From contig JAULSR010000002.1 in assembly GCA_030512295.1 (NCBI GenBank), positions 5,766,001 to 5,830,000 of the forward strand: a stretch of DNA of 64,000 bases, given 5' to 3'. The stretch is from Bombardia bombarda. Its lineage: Eukaryota; Ascomycota; Sordariomycetes; Sordariales; Lasiosphaeriaceae. The position numbers and the translations under genes were made by a program. Each line of letters opens with the position of its first letter. Within the stretch, counting starts at the first letter, position 1. A model generated the notes under the pieces. The model saw only the letters and a list, made by a program, of their open reading frames with translations. It was not told where the DNA came from and did not search any database. Shown piece after piece: positions 23,468 to 36,000 of this stretch.

Positions 23468-24119
23468 AGGATTACTAGAAGGATTATAGAAGAAATGGTA
23501 AAAATAAGCAGAATACCAAAGCTGGCCGGCTAGCCCTGTGAGGGGATGCAAGGGTAGCCGATTACGAAACCCGGTGGTCTTTTACGCATTAATCTTCTCG
23601 ACGATGACAGGCAAGCTGACATGTTTCTCGCCGCCCAAAGGTTGACTCGAGCTCATGAGTCTTTTGACTTGACACCTGCTGCTAGGACCCAAGAGCAGAA
23701 CGGGGCCTCTGGGTTGGTTAGTTGTGAAAACGAAACACCACCTACCACTCGACTACAGACGCATTTTCTCGTAGAGCTTAACTTGCTAACTGGTAAGCGA
23801 GTGCGACTTATATCCCCCGGTGTACGAGTTTAGGAGCAATGATAGCGGCACCACGACTGCTACCAAAACGGATATCAATTCGTGAAATAATGCATATCAA
23901 GATATGATCTTGGGACAAACAGAGAGAACTTCTCGGTATATGAGTAATATAATTCATTATTATGATATCGTTGGGATACTATTGATGTCTTCGCAGCCAG
24001 TCTTGAATATTACATCGGTATACAAAACATCAGTGCCGATATCCATCTCCTGAGATATCTACCTGAAACCCCATCACACAATCTAGTATCTATACAGTGA
24101 GTGACCCGAAGCACATCAC
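23468..24119. other. Convergent 3' flanks of MFS and P450
   Basis: About 650 bp between facing stop codons, clearly AT-rich from 23840 to 24080. It should carry both 3' UTRs. No gene is supported. Confidence 0.5.
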
Positions 24120-25912
24120 CTACCTACTGACCGGCACAAACCTCACCTTCAGCTCCGGCTTGTCTAAAAACCCATAATGCAACAAATCCCTCTCCATGTT
24201 GAAACCCTCCTGCCCCGGCGCCTTGACGACATCAAACGTCCAGAGCACCTTGGCCATGAACAGCTTGCCCTGCATCCATGCAATCTCCCTGCCCATGCAG
24301 ACGCGCGGCCCAAGACTAAAAGAGTACAGGCCCTTGAGGTCGTCGCCCGCAAACGCCGCATCGTAGAGCGCGTGGTCCGCCGGCAGCCAGCGCTGCGGGC
24401 GGAAGCGCATGGGGTCGTGGAAGAAGCGCGGACTACGCGCCATGGCAAAGAGGCTGGTTTGGACGTGGGTCTATATTTATCATCAGTAAGTAAACAACAA
24501 CGGAAGCCTCGTTTGGGATGTCCTGTCCTTACCCCTTTCGGCACAAAACACCCATCAACCACCGCCCCCGGACTATACCTCGGCAACCCCGTATTATTAC
24601 TCGGCAGCATCCGCAGCGCCTCCTCCAGACACGCATGCAAATACGGCAAGCCCGTCGCCAGCGCACCCGGCACAATCTCCTCATACGCCCCAAACGCGCC
24701 CCTAACCTCCTCCACCAACACCCTCAAACACTCGGGCTCCTCTAGCAAAAACGCAATCGTCCCATAATACCAGTCCGCCATCGGCCCAAACTCGGCAAAC
24801 ATCGTCTGCATCGCCACCGCGCCCAGATGCGTCAGCTCGTCCTTATCCGTCGGCAGCGGACTATCCCCGGGAAGCATCTGCTCAAAGAAATCCACATGCT
24901 CCAGCTCCCCGCGGCGCTCGATCCGCCTCCTCACCCCCTGCCGCGTCTTCTCCTCCATCGCCAGAAACGCCATCAGCTTCGAGAACGGCGCAAAGAACAG
25001 CTGCGCCGGGCTCAGCAGCGGAAACCGCTTAAACACCTGTATCACCGTCGCAAATGAATTAAACGCAAGCAGCACGTCCAGCTGCAGGTCGCGCTTCATG
25101 TCGCGCATCTCGTGCTTCTTCTCGCTCGTCGACAGGTCCGCGGACAGGTCCATGGCCAGCCAGTTGGTCCACTCGACCAGCGGGATGCCGCTGTCACCCC
25201 CGCCGAGCTCGCGCATGCGCGAGATGAAATAGTCCATGTACTCGTGCACGACGGGCTCCATGGCGCGGATGGCGCGGCTGCTAAAGGCAGGTGCGAGCCG
25301 CCGCGCCGTCTCGCGGTGCTTGATCGGGTCTTCCTCCCAGACGATGCCGCCGAGGTTCTTGCCCCGGTTCTGGAAGTCTGTCTTCACAAACGCCTCGGCG
25401 CCGCGCACGTGGGGGGCATAAATGTCCCGGAAGGCTTGCGGGGTGAAGAAGACGAGCTCGTTGGGCGCGATGCGCACCACGTCGCCGTGTTTTCTCAGGG
25501 CATCTTCGATGGCCCAGGGGTAGCGCCCGCCGAGCCTGATTGTTTTGCTTAGTTACCATGTTCTTGAAGTAATAAGTGATAAAAAGGGGTATAAACTTAC
25601 CAGTGGTAGGCATACCACACGTTGGACACGGCAGCGATGCGTGGACCCGGGAACTTGGAGAGAGGGTGCAAGTATAGCAGGTAGACACCTCGGGCCGCTG
25701 CATAGACGGAAACCTACATACAGAACGGAATCCAGCCGTCAGTCAAACTCAAACCGATAGTATCTTCATTTTTACGTGTGTGTGTGGTGGGTGAGTGGGT
25801 GCGGGTGTGAATGACATACAGCACCCAAGACGATGGTCGCGATGGACCCCCAGTGCACCGGCTCCGTGTGGGACCAGTAGTAGGCGATTGTCTGGCTGAG
25901 GTCAAAAGCCAT
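24120..25912 (-). CDS. Cytochrome P450 monooxygenase-like protein with altered I-helix
   Basis: Four exons: 25912-25820, 25713-25601, 25535-24533, 24470-24120, giving 519 aa, normal for a microsomal fungal P450. A membrane anchor lies at about residues 21-50 and a Pro-rich hinge (KFPGPR) follows. Visible are the ExxR motif (E374-x-x-R377, within CLEEALRML), the PERF-like FRPQRWLP, and the heme loop FSLGPRVCMG with Cys461. The I-helix oxygen-activation motif, normally A-G-x-D/E-T-T, is absent: the aligned stretch (about 316-323) reads AEFGPMAD. Heme binding should therefore be intact while oxygen chemistry may be unusual. Introns have GTATGT, GTAAGT and GTAAGG donors. Between the MFS and the Pth11-like gene, it is the only tailoring oxidase in the cluster. 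Confidence 0.92.
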
Positions 25913-27425
25913 CTTTTTTTCGATCTCCCACTGCAGTGGCTACCTTAGCTAGGCCAGGAAGGAGAATCTGGGTTCGAGTGTGGCAGTCGCAGTCGCAGTC
26001 GCAGTCGCAGTCTTAGTCTTGCCGTTCAAACCTGACTACCCACAGAAGGAAGCTGCGATCCAGAACTAAAATCTAGTACCTATCGCCTCGCTGTTTTGCT
26101 CTCCCGACACCCCTTATCGAGAACTTGTGATTCCAGTCGACCCAGCGGGAAGAAAAGCGCCACGAAATGAATCCACCAAACAAAACAAAGAAACACCCCA
26201 TGCAAGGGGATGTTAGTGGTGGTGGTGGGGTGGGGATGCTCGTTCAAGTGTGTCTAACCCTCCTAACAGCGTCGGCGAGTTACCAACACAACGACGTTGC
26301 ACGACATTCCCTCTTGCCTTAGTCTCGGAGTCGGAGTCGGTCAGTCAGTCAGCGCGCGATGTGGTGTGGTGTGGTGTGTTGTCGTGTCGTGTCCTGACTT
26401 CTGTACACAGTACTGGTGGTTGATACAATAGTGGCGTGGCGTATTCGGCGTTGTTTTGCTCAAATGGGATGTGTGATGCTACTGGAATTTCGGAGAACTG
26501 CAAGGGTTGGTAGGATAAATACGCCTGATCCCCCCCGCTTCCATCCAGCCTGTGCTGTGCTGTGCCGCTGCGCCGCCGCTCAACCGCAGTCCTGCGGCAC
26601 AAACTTCCGATCGGGGCGTATTCTTCGTTTTCCCAATCGTCCGTCCATTGCACAGGAGACCTTGTCCGTCAAAAGTACCTACACACGTTGTTTCTTCGGA
26701 TTCCCAATCTTTATCTTTATCCCATGGATATTGAGGTCCTTCCACTCCTGGATAGCTTCACTGCAGAGGTGAGGTACGGCGAAAAAACGACCTGATATCT
26801 TACTCAATTCACCCATGGCATTTTCTATCCCACGAATACAGATCCACCTGCCGATACGGACTAGTCGACACTAATGCAGATGACGGCTTACTACGCCCGC
26901 TAGACCACGAATACCACCAGTTATATTTAGCTAAGCGCCACCGCTATCCCTCATTTTTCTAAACGACCTCTAGTGCCCGACACTAGCTCGATTTCCCTCT
27001 CAATCCTTCTTGACCTCAAGTTGAAGATCACAGCTCACAGCTTTTGAAAACATGAAGCGATAGGGCATACAGATACGCTTATTTAATCAAAGAAGATGCA
27101 TATATCCATATCGGGCTAGAGGGCGTTTGTGTGGTCAATGATTCTTGCATGTAAGACTGTGCGCTTGATCGTGCGCGGTACTCAAAACGCCACGATAATT
27201 ACGGAATCTCGTGAGAGCTACGTACTGTTTTTTTATTTACTTGAACTTTTAGTCTAGATAGGTAGGTATACAAACTGAAATGGTATCAAAACACGCTCAA
27301 TGAGATCTCATCATCATGCCCCCCCTTTCGACTTGAAGTAACCAAATAATACAAACAACCTTGACTAAATCACGTACTCACTACCCAACCAGCAACCACA
27401 ACAATCTTGATCTACCCCATCCAGC
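25913..27425. other. P450 promoter and 3' flank of the Pth11-like gene
   Basis: About 1.5 kb. It includes the P450 upstream region, a GCAGTC hexamer run (25983-26012) and GGT/GTGTG-rich patches. The right third is AT-rich. Short frames at 26.3-26.8 kb overlap on both strands and carry no domain. Confidence 0.5.
25983..26012. repeat. 6-bp tandem repeat, 5 copies
   Basis: GCAGTC is repeated five times, about 70 bp upstream of the P450 start. Confidence 0.85.
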
Positions 27426-29058
27426 TCAGACAACGTCATAAGTCCGCTGAACCTGAATAGTCCTCAGCGGATAAATCGCGTGATCACTGTTATTGTTAGG
27501 TGTCGGGAACGGAACATAGCCAGGCACCCCAGGAACATCCATCTCGTGATGCTCCTCTCCTGCGTTGGCCGGTACCGTTCGCTGCTCCGACCAGGCCTGG
27601 CCCTTGCTGGTAGCCCAGTCGAGACGGAGCCAGCCTTGCTTCTGGCTGTTGGTGCTGGTCTGGCTGCTGTTGCTGGGGAGGCCGCTGCCGCCCTTTGAGC
27701 CGCCACCGGTCTGGCTGCCTTGCTTCGATCTGCCGCCCGTGAGGCTGATGTTGCTGACCTTGGACTTGAGCCGGTTCCAGAGCCCCGTCTCGGGCAGCAG
27801 CGGCTTGTACACGGGCGCGCAGGCGCAGACGATGCAGGCGAGCGACTGTACCATTGCCCACAAGCCGAGAACGGCCGAGATTTGTACCGTATCGGGGCTG
27901 TAGGCCAGTCCGACCTTGATAAACCCGAAGATTCCGGCCCTGTGTAATAATGACAGTGTGGTTAGCAAAAGTAGGGGATGAGTGAGTGAGCAGCAATCCA
28001 GCCAGGGGGCACGACTCACAAGCCTCCAAGCGCGAAAAGGAAACGCAGCTTCCACTTCACGCCCGACTTCATGTGCAGCGACTTGATCATGAACATGGCA
28101 AGGACGACGAGGGCAAAATCGATCACCGAGTTAATCGGCTCGATCGCCACCAAGATAGTCGCGAACGGGAGGCACACCCCCTCAGTCCACCATTGCCATT
28201 GCTTGGCGATTGGCGTGCATTGCAGACACTGAAGTATGACAAGGGCAATGTATAGGAGAATCTGGAGGATGGCGAGAGCCCAGATCCAAAGCCTGTACTT
28301 GCGATTGATGCCAAAAATGCGGTGATAGAGGGCGCAGATGCTCAGTTTTGCCAACGTTTGGTCAAGTAAAGTAATCAGGTTGGACACGAAGATGCCCTGT
28401 GGGTTTATAGGAGATGTGTGTGTCAGTCGACCATGAACCATAGCGTCGGCCGAGCAACAAACCACAAAAGAACGTGGTTCCAGACATACCTTGAATGACT
28501 CCTCATAGGCAACTCTATCAAAAGCCAGCGCAAAGAGGCGGCCATTAATGATGATGAGAGCTACAAGTAGTAGACAAGATCTCGGTCAGCGTTTCCTTCA
28601 TCTTACACTTGGAAGACCACACCACACGCACCACGTAAAGTATTGCCAATGCGTGCAAGAAAGACAATAGTCGCAGCCAAGGCGAGCCAGTCTTCCAAGC
28701 CGAGCTTCCGGCCCGTCCGCCTCGTGGCGATGAAGCGCAGCGCAACTGCTATGGTGGTGAGCACCGCCGAGATGATGGTCACGACGAAATATGCGCCCTG
28801 GTTCTTGTCTTGAAAAACATCGAACGTCATGTTGGCGTTGACGACGGCGATCTCGGCCGCTGGTGCTGGTCTGGACCAGGTGCTGCTGTAAGACAAAAAC
28901 AACAAAGAGAAAAGGGGAAGGGTGAATGATAGAGCAGGCTCTCTGAGGGGGGACGGGAACGGGGTGCCACGAGGCAATGTGTGACCACGACGAGGGTAGC
29001 CATTATATTGGATGTGTTTATGGACCCCAGTAACTCACTTGCTCGTGTGTGTGTGCAT
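27426..29058 (-). CDS. Pth11-like seven-helix integral membrane protein (fungal rhodopsin-domain family)
   Basis: Five exons: 29058-29039, 28885-28632, 28560-28490, 28396-28020, 27939-27426, giving 411 aa. The short N-terminus with a possible glycosylation site is followed by about seven membrane helices: GAYFVVTIISAVLTTIAV, DWLALAATIVFLARIG, a helix near NLITLLDQTLAK, IWALAILQILLYIALVI, INSVIDFALVVLAMFMI, KLRFLFALGGLAGIFG and LGLWAMVQSLACIV. The pattern fits fungal Pth11-related receptors/membrane proteins, with no CFEM domain. The C-terminal ~130 residues are a Ser/Gln/Gly-rich cytosolic tail. Exon 1 (20 nt) rests on a GTGAGT donor and a strong polypyrimidine acceptor; the first ATG inside exon 2 (28830) is the alternative start. 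Possibly a sensor linked to the cluster, or a passenger. Confidence 0.75.
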
Positions 29059-29650
29059 TTCGCTTTTGCTTGGTTGGCCGAATAAGAGGCCTCTGCAGCA
29101 TATTGAGCGGCGCAGAATGAATGCAGTGCAACTAGCATGTTGTTGGGTGACTGCGCTGTTGCCCTCTACCGCCATGAGGCCATGAATGCCTGGGTGGGGT
29201 TGCATTGCATGCGGTCCATCAGCAAGTCGAAGGTCGAAAGGTGGGCAGAAGGATTGGGGAAGTGGGTAAGGGGGGGTTCCATTTCCATCCTCCACGTGCG
29301 AAAGATAGCACAACATGACCAAGGGAGTGAAATCTCCACCTTCATTGGCTCTACCCAATTGTCTCAGGATTTAGCCTACAATTAACGGTGGTATTGAGTC
29401 GTCGTAGGGTGCGGCGTCGAAGAGGCGCGGTATACGGTTTTCGTGAGCAAGTTCCAGTTTTCCGAAAGATGTTGGCTCTCTGTGTGTAGCTTGTTCCCAA
29501 GACTATTCTGTGTATTCTGCCACATGTCTGCAGCATGGTGAGTACCCAATAGAATTGCCCTAAAGCTATGAGGCTGGGAGTGTCTGGCAATCTCAGGGTC
29601 CAGAACGTTCCCAGCAAAGCAACGTCAACAGCCCTTTGTCAGCAACCCAA
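29059..29650. other. Promoter of the Pth11-like gene and 3' flank of TF2
   Basis: About 590 bp. Short frames on both strands have no domain. It should contain the Pth11-like promoter on the left and the TF2 3' UTR on the right. Confidence 0.45.
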
Positions 29651-31223
29651 TTAAGGGGCAATCCTGTCTCTGAGCAACTCTCTTGCCTGCTTTATGCTTC
29701 TGCGAAGAGCGTCAACACCGCCGATGCCGCCATGATGTGTTTGCCTCCGCCCTTCTTTTTTGATGATAGCTTCGACGACTCCGCTCAAGTCTTCTTGACT
29801 TAGTATTCCACCGCTATTTCGTGTTTGTTGATCAATTCGAAATTCTGATGGTAAGCCGAGTAGCATCTCGACTCCCTGAAAAAGGGATGTAATCATCTGG
29901 ATGAACATGGTGGCTTGCAGGTTGCCAGACTCTAAAAGCACAAGGACCAATTAGCGACTAACCGAGCTTCAACAGCAGCATAGAGACCATATTTTTGCGA
30001 GAGCCAAAAGAAAGTCCCGACGTACCCAGTGAAAAGTTGTTGAAGGAGAGCCCGGGAACTGGCTGAAGGGAGGGGTTATTGCTGTTGGCAATTTGTCCTA
30101 GGAAGCGGCAGATGCTCTCGAATAGCAGTGCGTGTAATCGCATCAGATTAATGTAGCATGTCAGAATAAGTAGCGATGTTGCCGCATCTGTGCTGGTGAC
30201 GGGCGTGCTACTCTCGCTCACGGCAGATGTTGGATGTTTGAGGGATTCCCGCCACGGTGGGCTAATAGTGGGCCGCGAATTCTGATGGGCCAAAGTCTTC
30301 AAGACCTGGGAGAGTTCGGACGTGTCTTTGACGATGCCCTCGACCGGATTTGGCTTAACCTGCTGTGCACTAGACATGACGAGCATGTTGAGAGTCAAGT
30401 TCAAAGGCTGGGCGCTCTGACTAAGACGGCCTAACTGGGAAATTAGGCTAGAGTTGATCTCAGACAAGCGCCGTGTGCATTGTCCGATATCCTGTCTGTT
30501 GTCCGATTCTGGAGGCCAGCAGGAGGAGGTGGTGTATAAAGAAGATGGAAGAGTGATTCCATCATCCGTCTTGGAGTAATCTGCTGTTGTAGCTGGTGTC
30601 CCAGCGGATGAGACCGAAGCTCGAGATGAAAATGGCGACGGGAGAGACGAGAATGCCAATGAGTCTTTGCGCCCAGGCGTGGTCATGGATGGTGAGGTTG
30701 GCGATACGAAAGCGGCAGCATCAACTTGTGGCCCGTCGGTAAAGATGGCTATTGTGTCTTTGAAGGACACGAGATGCGCATCCTCTTCAAACTGCCGAGT
30801 TTCCCACTCGGGCAGGGAGAAGCTCGACCAAGTGGTTTCCCACGATGATGTGGATTCGGATTCGGGTCCATCTAAGCTGCTGGTGACAGTGGTTGTAGGT
30901 GGTGTTGGTGTATCATGCCGCCGTCGTTTTTGCATCAAGACGGTGGTGGCTCCGGTGTCGTCGTCAGCTGTGGAGGAGATATTGGCCCGCATACGGAAGA
31001 TGGGACTTGTGAAGCAAGGGGTATGAGCGCGGGCGCATCGATCGCATTGCTCCTTTTCTGGATGCTGCCGTGGACATCGCAGCTTTTGTCCTCGACAGCG
31101 ATCGCAAGCTGACCGTCGAGACGATACTCCGGCCACGACAACGGGAGCCGGTAGTGGCATTCCTCCCGACGACATGTTACCTAAGACTTGGGTCACTGAT
31201 CGCCTCGAGGCTCGAGCAGACAT
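29651..31223 (-). CDS. AflR-like Zn2Cys6 transcription factor (TF2)
   Basis: Two exons, 31223-30026 and 29931-29651, giving 492 aa. In-frame ATGs at 31175 and 31160 are alternative starts. The DNA-binding cluster at about residues 40-70 is C-x2-C-x6-C-x9-C-x2-C-x6-C within ACDRCRGQKLRCPRQ, a classic fungal Zn2Cys6 domain. The middle is Ser/Thr/Pro-rich. The C-terminal part (SLLILTCYINLMRLHALLFESI, then FIQMITSLFQGVEMLLGLP) resembles the aflatoxin-regulatory-protein type of helical domain. The family usually activates the neighbouring metabolite cluster. It is transcribed divergently from the PKS-NRPS across 1.8 kb, the expected position for a pathway-specific activator. The intron has a GTACGT donor and a TTTTAG acceptor. 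Confidence 0.88.
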
Positions 31224-31448
31224 GTGTGCAGCAAACGAACAAGCAGGGTTTGGAGTTTAGATCAGATCCTACCGAGAGCTAAAGAGATTCGGGGGAAGTT
31301 TACATCGTTTTCCCATCTTGATGGTTCGATGATCGAGGTACGCCCCAGTTTTTGGACCTCTTGGCAAGCTGCAATGGTAGGCGGTACCTTTACCTACCGA
31401 GGGCACCCAGTGTACTATCTACCCGTAAGTAATAAGACGGCATCTAAA

Positions 31449-31472
31449 GGTTCCAGGTTGGAGCCTGGAACC
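31449..31472. repeat. Inverted repeat, 9-bp stem
   Basis: GGTTCCAGG and CCTGGAACC are perfect inverted arms around a 6-nt spacer. The element lies 225 bp upstream of the TF2 start, in the shared promoter. Confidence 0.6.
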
Positions 31473-31800
31473 AGCCGCCTCCCCTGGATCCTTCCTGCCT
31501 TGGCCCTTGGGTGCCGGGCGTGCCTGCCATGTGAAAGCAGCCCGTAATTCCCATCCATAGGATCGTCAGTTCTCGCTTGGACGCGCCTTCCTGGGAGATG
31601 CGAGCGTTTAAAATTCTGGGCGGAGTGGCCCGCCAAACATTCGACAAGTCCTCGGACTTACATCCAATACGGCTCGCCAACCGATCCGTGCCACCTTGGC
31701 CTTGTTGGAGAGCAGGGTTGCGACTGCCTTGCCCAGTTGGATCGATTAGGTTGCCCCGTTTTTATGAACCTTGATGAACAAGGGTGCGAAGTACCTGCGG

Positions 31801-31822
31801 TACCTAGAAAGCGAGCTAGGTA
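31801..31822. repeat. Inverted repeat, 7-bp stem
   Basis: TACCTAG and CTAGGTA flank an 8-nt spacer in the TF2/PKS-NRPS intergenic region. Confidence 0.5.
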
Positions 31823-33040
31823 TCCCGGTTGTCCAGGGGCCGGGACATTTACTACGGTGTCAGCTTACATATATCTGTACGGAGTATGTATGGTAATACT
31901 GAAATTTGGGATATTATATCGTCGGCCCGGATTTCTCATGTTTCGGCAAAAAAGTCTGTCACCATGTACGTACCCAAGAAGCACAGATTATTCGTCCAAT
32001 GTACCTAAGTAATCAGAAATGTATATGAGATACCCTTGACATAATTAGAGTGTGGAATCTTCTAAATGTCTAATATGTATTGTAACCTTTTTCAAGCGTC
32101 TGGTGGACAATTCAGAGTCCAAGCTGAATGTAACGTACCTTATCTTCCATGTTATGTGCGAAAAGACGTTTTCATCTTATCGATATCCCCCGCTCTGTCG
32201 TCTGCCGGGGGCACGGTTATTCTAGTCCCGTATGTACTGGGATGAACGTCACCTACCTAGGAAGGTACTCCGTACTTTTGTTTGGTGCCTTCCAAGGCTC
32301 ACAAGTGCACCACCCAATGCACGAAGCTATATGGACGCACATACGAATAACGCACCGCCCTACGGATACCTTAGTCTGCTTTATTTTGCCACATTTATCC
32401 ACTTTTCTGCTGCCTCGCCTTGGGAGCTATGCTCGTTTGCGGCAAAGGATGAGGGACGAAAGGAGAGACGAAAGGCGAGAATTGCGGAAACCGACAAAAT
32501 GGCACCGAAAAAGGAGGCGTGCCCGTTATATTACCGCAGCAGTGGCTTATGGCCAGACGACGCCATCAATGGCGGCACAGAATCGATGTCCGAATAAACA
32601 GCATATTAACCGCTCGCCTTGTCCCCTGGGTAATTGGGGGCCATTTCTACTGGAAGTCACTCGGAGCTGGCCAGCTGCGGATCCGAAACGGTCTCGAAAT
32701 GGTGGCAGTCCCGAGATGGTGCTCCGCATGCCTAGGCCGTAGGGCTCGAGAAAGGCAGGGGTTCCAATCATGTTGCAGTCGGGGACGTGATGTCGGTGTC
32801 AACTTCGGTGTCAATGTCGTTGTTGATGTCGATGATGGGGGCTGGTATCATGACATTCCACAATAGAATTACCATTCATATTCACCTCCTCAAGCCGTGT
32901 TCATTGTAGTCTCTCCTCTACTGCTCCCCCCTTATGTCACTGTCCCCCCATCCAGCTATTCACTATCTCCACACCACCTATCCCTCTATCAAGACATTCA
33001 GCAGCCATCGTCCAGCCAGCAGCTATCCAACTTTGCTGCC

Positions 33041-36000
33041 ATGGCTGCCAGCCACCAACCCGAACCCATTGCCATCATCGGCTCGGGCTGTCGGTTTCCG
33101 GGCGAATCGAACTCTCCCTCCAAACTCTGGGAGAGTCTTCGCGATCCACGGGTCTTCGCCCAACCCATTCCACTAGACCGCTTCAGCGCGGAGGGGTTCT
33201 ACCACGAGAACGCGCAGTATCATGGCCATTGCAATGTCAAGGAGGCCTACTTTCTGGAAGGAGAGGGCGCACACCGGCGCTTCGATGCCTCCTTTTTCGG
33301 CATGAGTCCCGCTGAGGCCATGTGTATGGATCCACAATGCCGCCTCCTCCTCGAGGTTGTCTACGAGGCCCTCGAGGCTTCGGGCCAGACGGTCGAGAAC
33401 CTCCGGGGATCTGACACGGCCGTATATACGGGACAGATGGTGGCGGACTACGACCAGGTCATGACGCGCGACACTGACGGCTCCTTGGGCATCTACCACG
33501 CCTCTGGCACCTCTCGCGCCATCCTCTCTAACAGAGTCTCGTACTTCTTTGACTGGCACGGCCCTTCGATGACCATCGACACGGCGTGCAGTTCGAGTTT
33601 GGTTGCCCTTCACCAGGCTGTCCAGCAGCTGCGCACCGGCTACTCGCGGGTTGCCGTGGCCACAGGTGCCAACCTCCTCATGGATCCGGGCTGTTTTATT
33701 ACGTTGAGTTCTCTCAACATGCTTTCACCCGACGGAAGATCGCGCATGTGGGATGCCGGCGCCAACGGATATGCTCGAGGCGAGGGCATTGCCGCTGTTG
33801 TGCTCAAGAAACTCAGCGACGCCCTCAAGGATGGCGATGATATTGAGTGTATCATTCGGGAGACGGCATTCGCCCAAGATGGGAAAACGCAGGGAATCAC
33901 TTCGTAAGATCATCCATATCATCTTATTCATTCTCTTTGCTAACCTTGATCTATCACAGTCCGAGCCATTCAGCACAAACGCAGCTCATTCGCGACTGCT
34001 ATGCGCGGGCTGGTCTTGATTTAACCAACCCAGCTCATCGTCCACAGTTCTTTGAGTGCCACGGGACTGGAACTCTTGCAGGTGATGCCGCTGAGTCCCA
34101 GGCCATTAGTACCGTGTTCTTCCCCAAGACAGGAGAAGAGCCATCAACGCAAGGTGGCTTTGATAAGCTTGTTGTTGGAAGCATCAAGTCTATCCTCGGG
34201 CATACTGAGGGAACTGCTGGCCTTGCAGGAATTATCAAGGCATCATTATCTCTACAGAATGCCGCCATCCCACCAAATCTCTTGTTCAACAGTCTCAACC
34301 CGAGCATCAAGCCGTTTTATGACGACCTGCAGATTTCAACTGCTCTTTCCCCTTGGCCATCCGTCCATCCCGGTACTCCGCGCCGTGCCAGCGTGAACAG
34401 GTAAGGCCTATATCCCCCTCTCTCCGTCTCTCTTCTTATAACCCAAGAAAGAGGGAGATAAAGATATCCTGCTAACACTTTGCGCGACAAGCTTTGGATT
34501 TGGTGGTGCCAATGCCCACGCCATCCTCGAGAGCTATACGCCGCCCACCAACTCACCACAAACAGCTGTATCAGTACCCGTCTTCACACCATTTGTCTTC
34601 TCAGCCTACACCGAGTCATCTCTCATCGGATACCTCTCGCAGCTTCGAGACTATCTGCAAACCAGCGCCGCAGCCAACATCTCTCTGCGAGACCTCGCAT
34701 ACACGCTGCACAGTCGCCGAACATGCCTCCAAGTAACCACAGCCGTCACGGCCTCCACCGTTGACGATCTCTGCACAAAGCTAGAGGCCAAGCTGCAGGC
34801 CTCTCGAGTATCACGGAAAACCTCGGACTCAGGAGCAAAGCCCCTAGTACTCGGCATATTCACCGGCCAAGGCGCCCAGTGGGCCAGCATGGGATCCCAT
34901 CTGCTCCAAAGCTCCAAAGTCGCAAGAGGCATCCTGGAACGTCTAAGCGCCCGACTCTCCCAACTCCCCGCAGCCGATCGCCCACAATGGTCGCTGATCG
35001 AAGAGCTGGAGAAAGACGCGTCGTCTTCACGGATCGGCGAGGCCTCGCTCTCCCAGCCACTCTGCACCGCAGTCCAGATCCTTCAAGTCGACATCCTCCG
35101 CGCTGCGGGCGTCGAGTTCGCCGCCGTGGTCGGCCACTCATCCGGCGAGATCGCCGCTGCATACGCGGCCGGCTTCATCTCGGCCGGGGACGCCATCTGC
35201 ATTGCCTACTACCGCGGGCTGTGGTCCAAGCTCGCTTCTGGACCGGATGGTATGCCCGGGGCTATGCTCGCCGTAGGGACGTCGGCCGAGGACGCCCAGG
35301 AGCTGTGCGACGAGCCCGAGTTTGAGGGCCGTGTCGGCATCGCGGCCATCAACTCCTCCAGCAGCGTCACCCTCTCCGGAGACAAGGATGCCATTGCGGA
35401 GATCAAGGTCATCTTTGACGACGAGAAGAAATTCACGAGGATCCTCAAGGTGGACAAGGCGTACCATTCGCACCATATGGAGCCGTGCTCGCTCGCATAT
35501 CGGGAGTCGCTTGCTGCGTTGAAGATGAAAATCGGCGAGGGACAAGGTTCCACTACGTGGTTTTCCAGCGTCTTTGCCGGCGACGACATGTCAGCCTACC
35601 GAGAGCTCCTTGAAGATGGGGCGTACTGGGACAGCAACATGGTCAACCCCGTGCTCTTCCAGCAGGCCGTCAGCAGCGCCTGTGCTGCCAACGCGGCGGG
35701 CCAGTTTGATCTGGCCATCGAGCTGGGCCCGCACCCTGCCCTCAAAGGACCCGCCCTCCAAAACATACAAGAACTGTCTTCAGCCCAGGGAGGCCAAGAA
35801 GATGTGCCTTACACAGGACTCTTCCAGCGTGGCGTCTCGGCCGTCGGCTCCGTCGCAGACGGACTGGGCTACATCTGGGCTCGTCTCGGCAAGGACGCTG
35901 TCGACCTGCACGGCTACGACCAGTTCATATCTGAAGACTCATCATGCAAACTCCTCAAGGGCCTGCCCGCATACGTCTGGGACCACGGCGAGTACTGGAA

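Larger units (their letters stand above)
31224..33040. promoter_or_regulatory. Divergent promoter of TF2 and PKS-NRPS
   Basis: 1.8 kb without a credible gene. It carries two CCTACCGAG elements (31268-31276 and 31393-31401) and two short hairpins (31449-31472, 31801-31822). There is an AT-rich part at about 31880-32150 and a C/T-rich leader right before the PKS-NRPS ATG. Frames of up to 197 codons on + at 32.1-32.7 kb show no domain. Confidence 0.6.

Noticed and set aside
32149..32742. 197-codon frame on + in the PKS-NRPS promoter
   Set aside because: Basic, Arg-rich translation without domains, in the divergent promoter; overlapping frames of similar length on the same strand.
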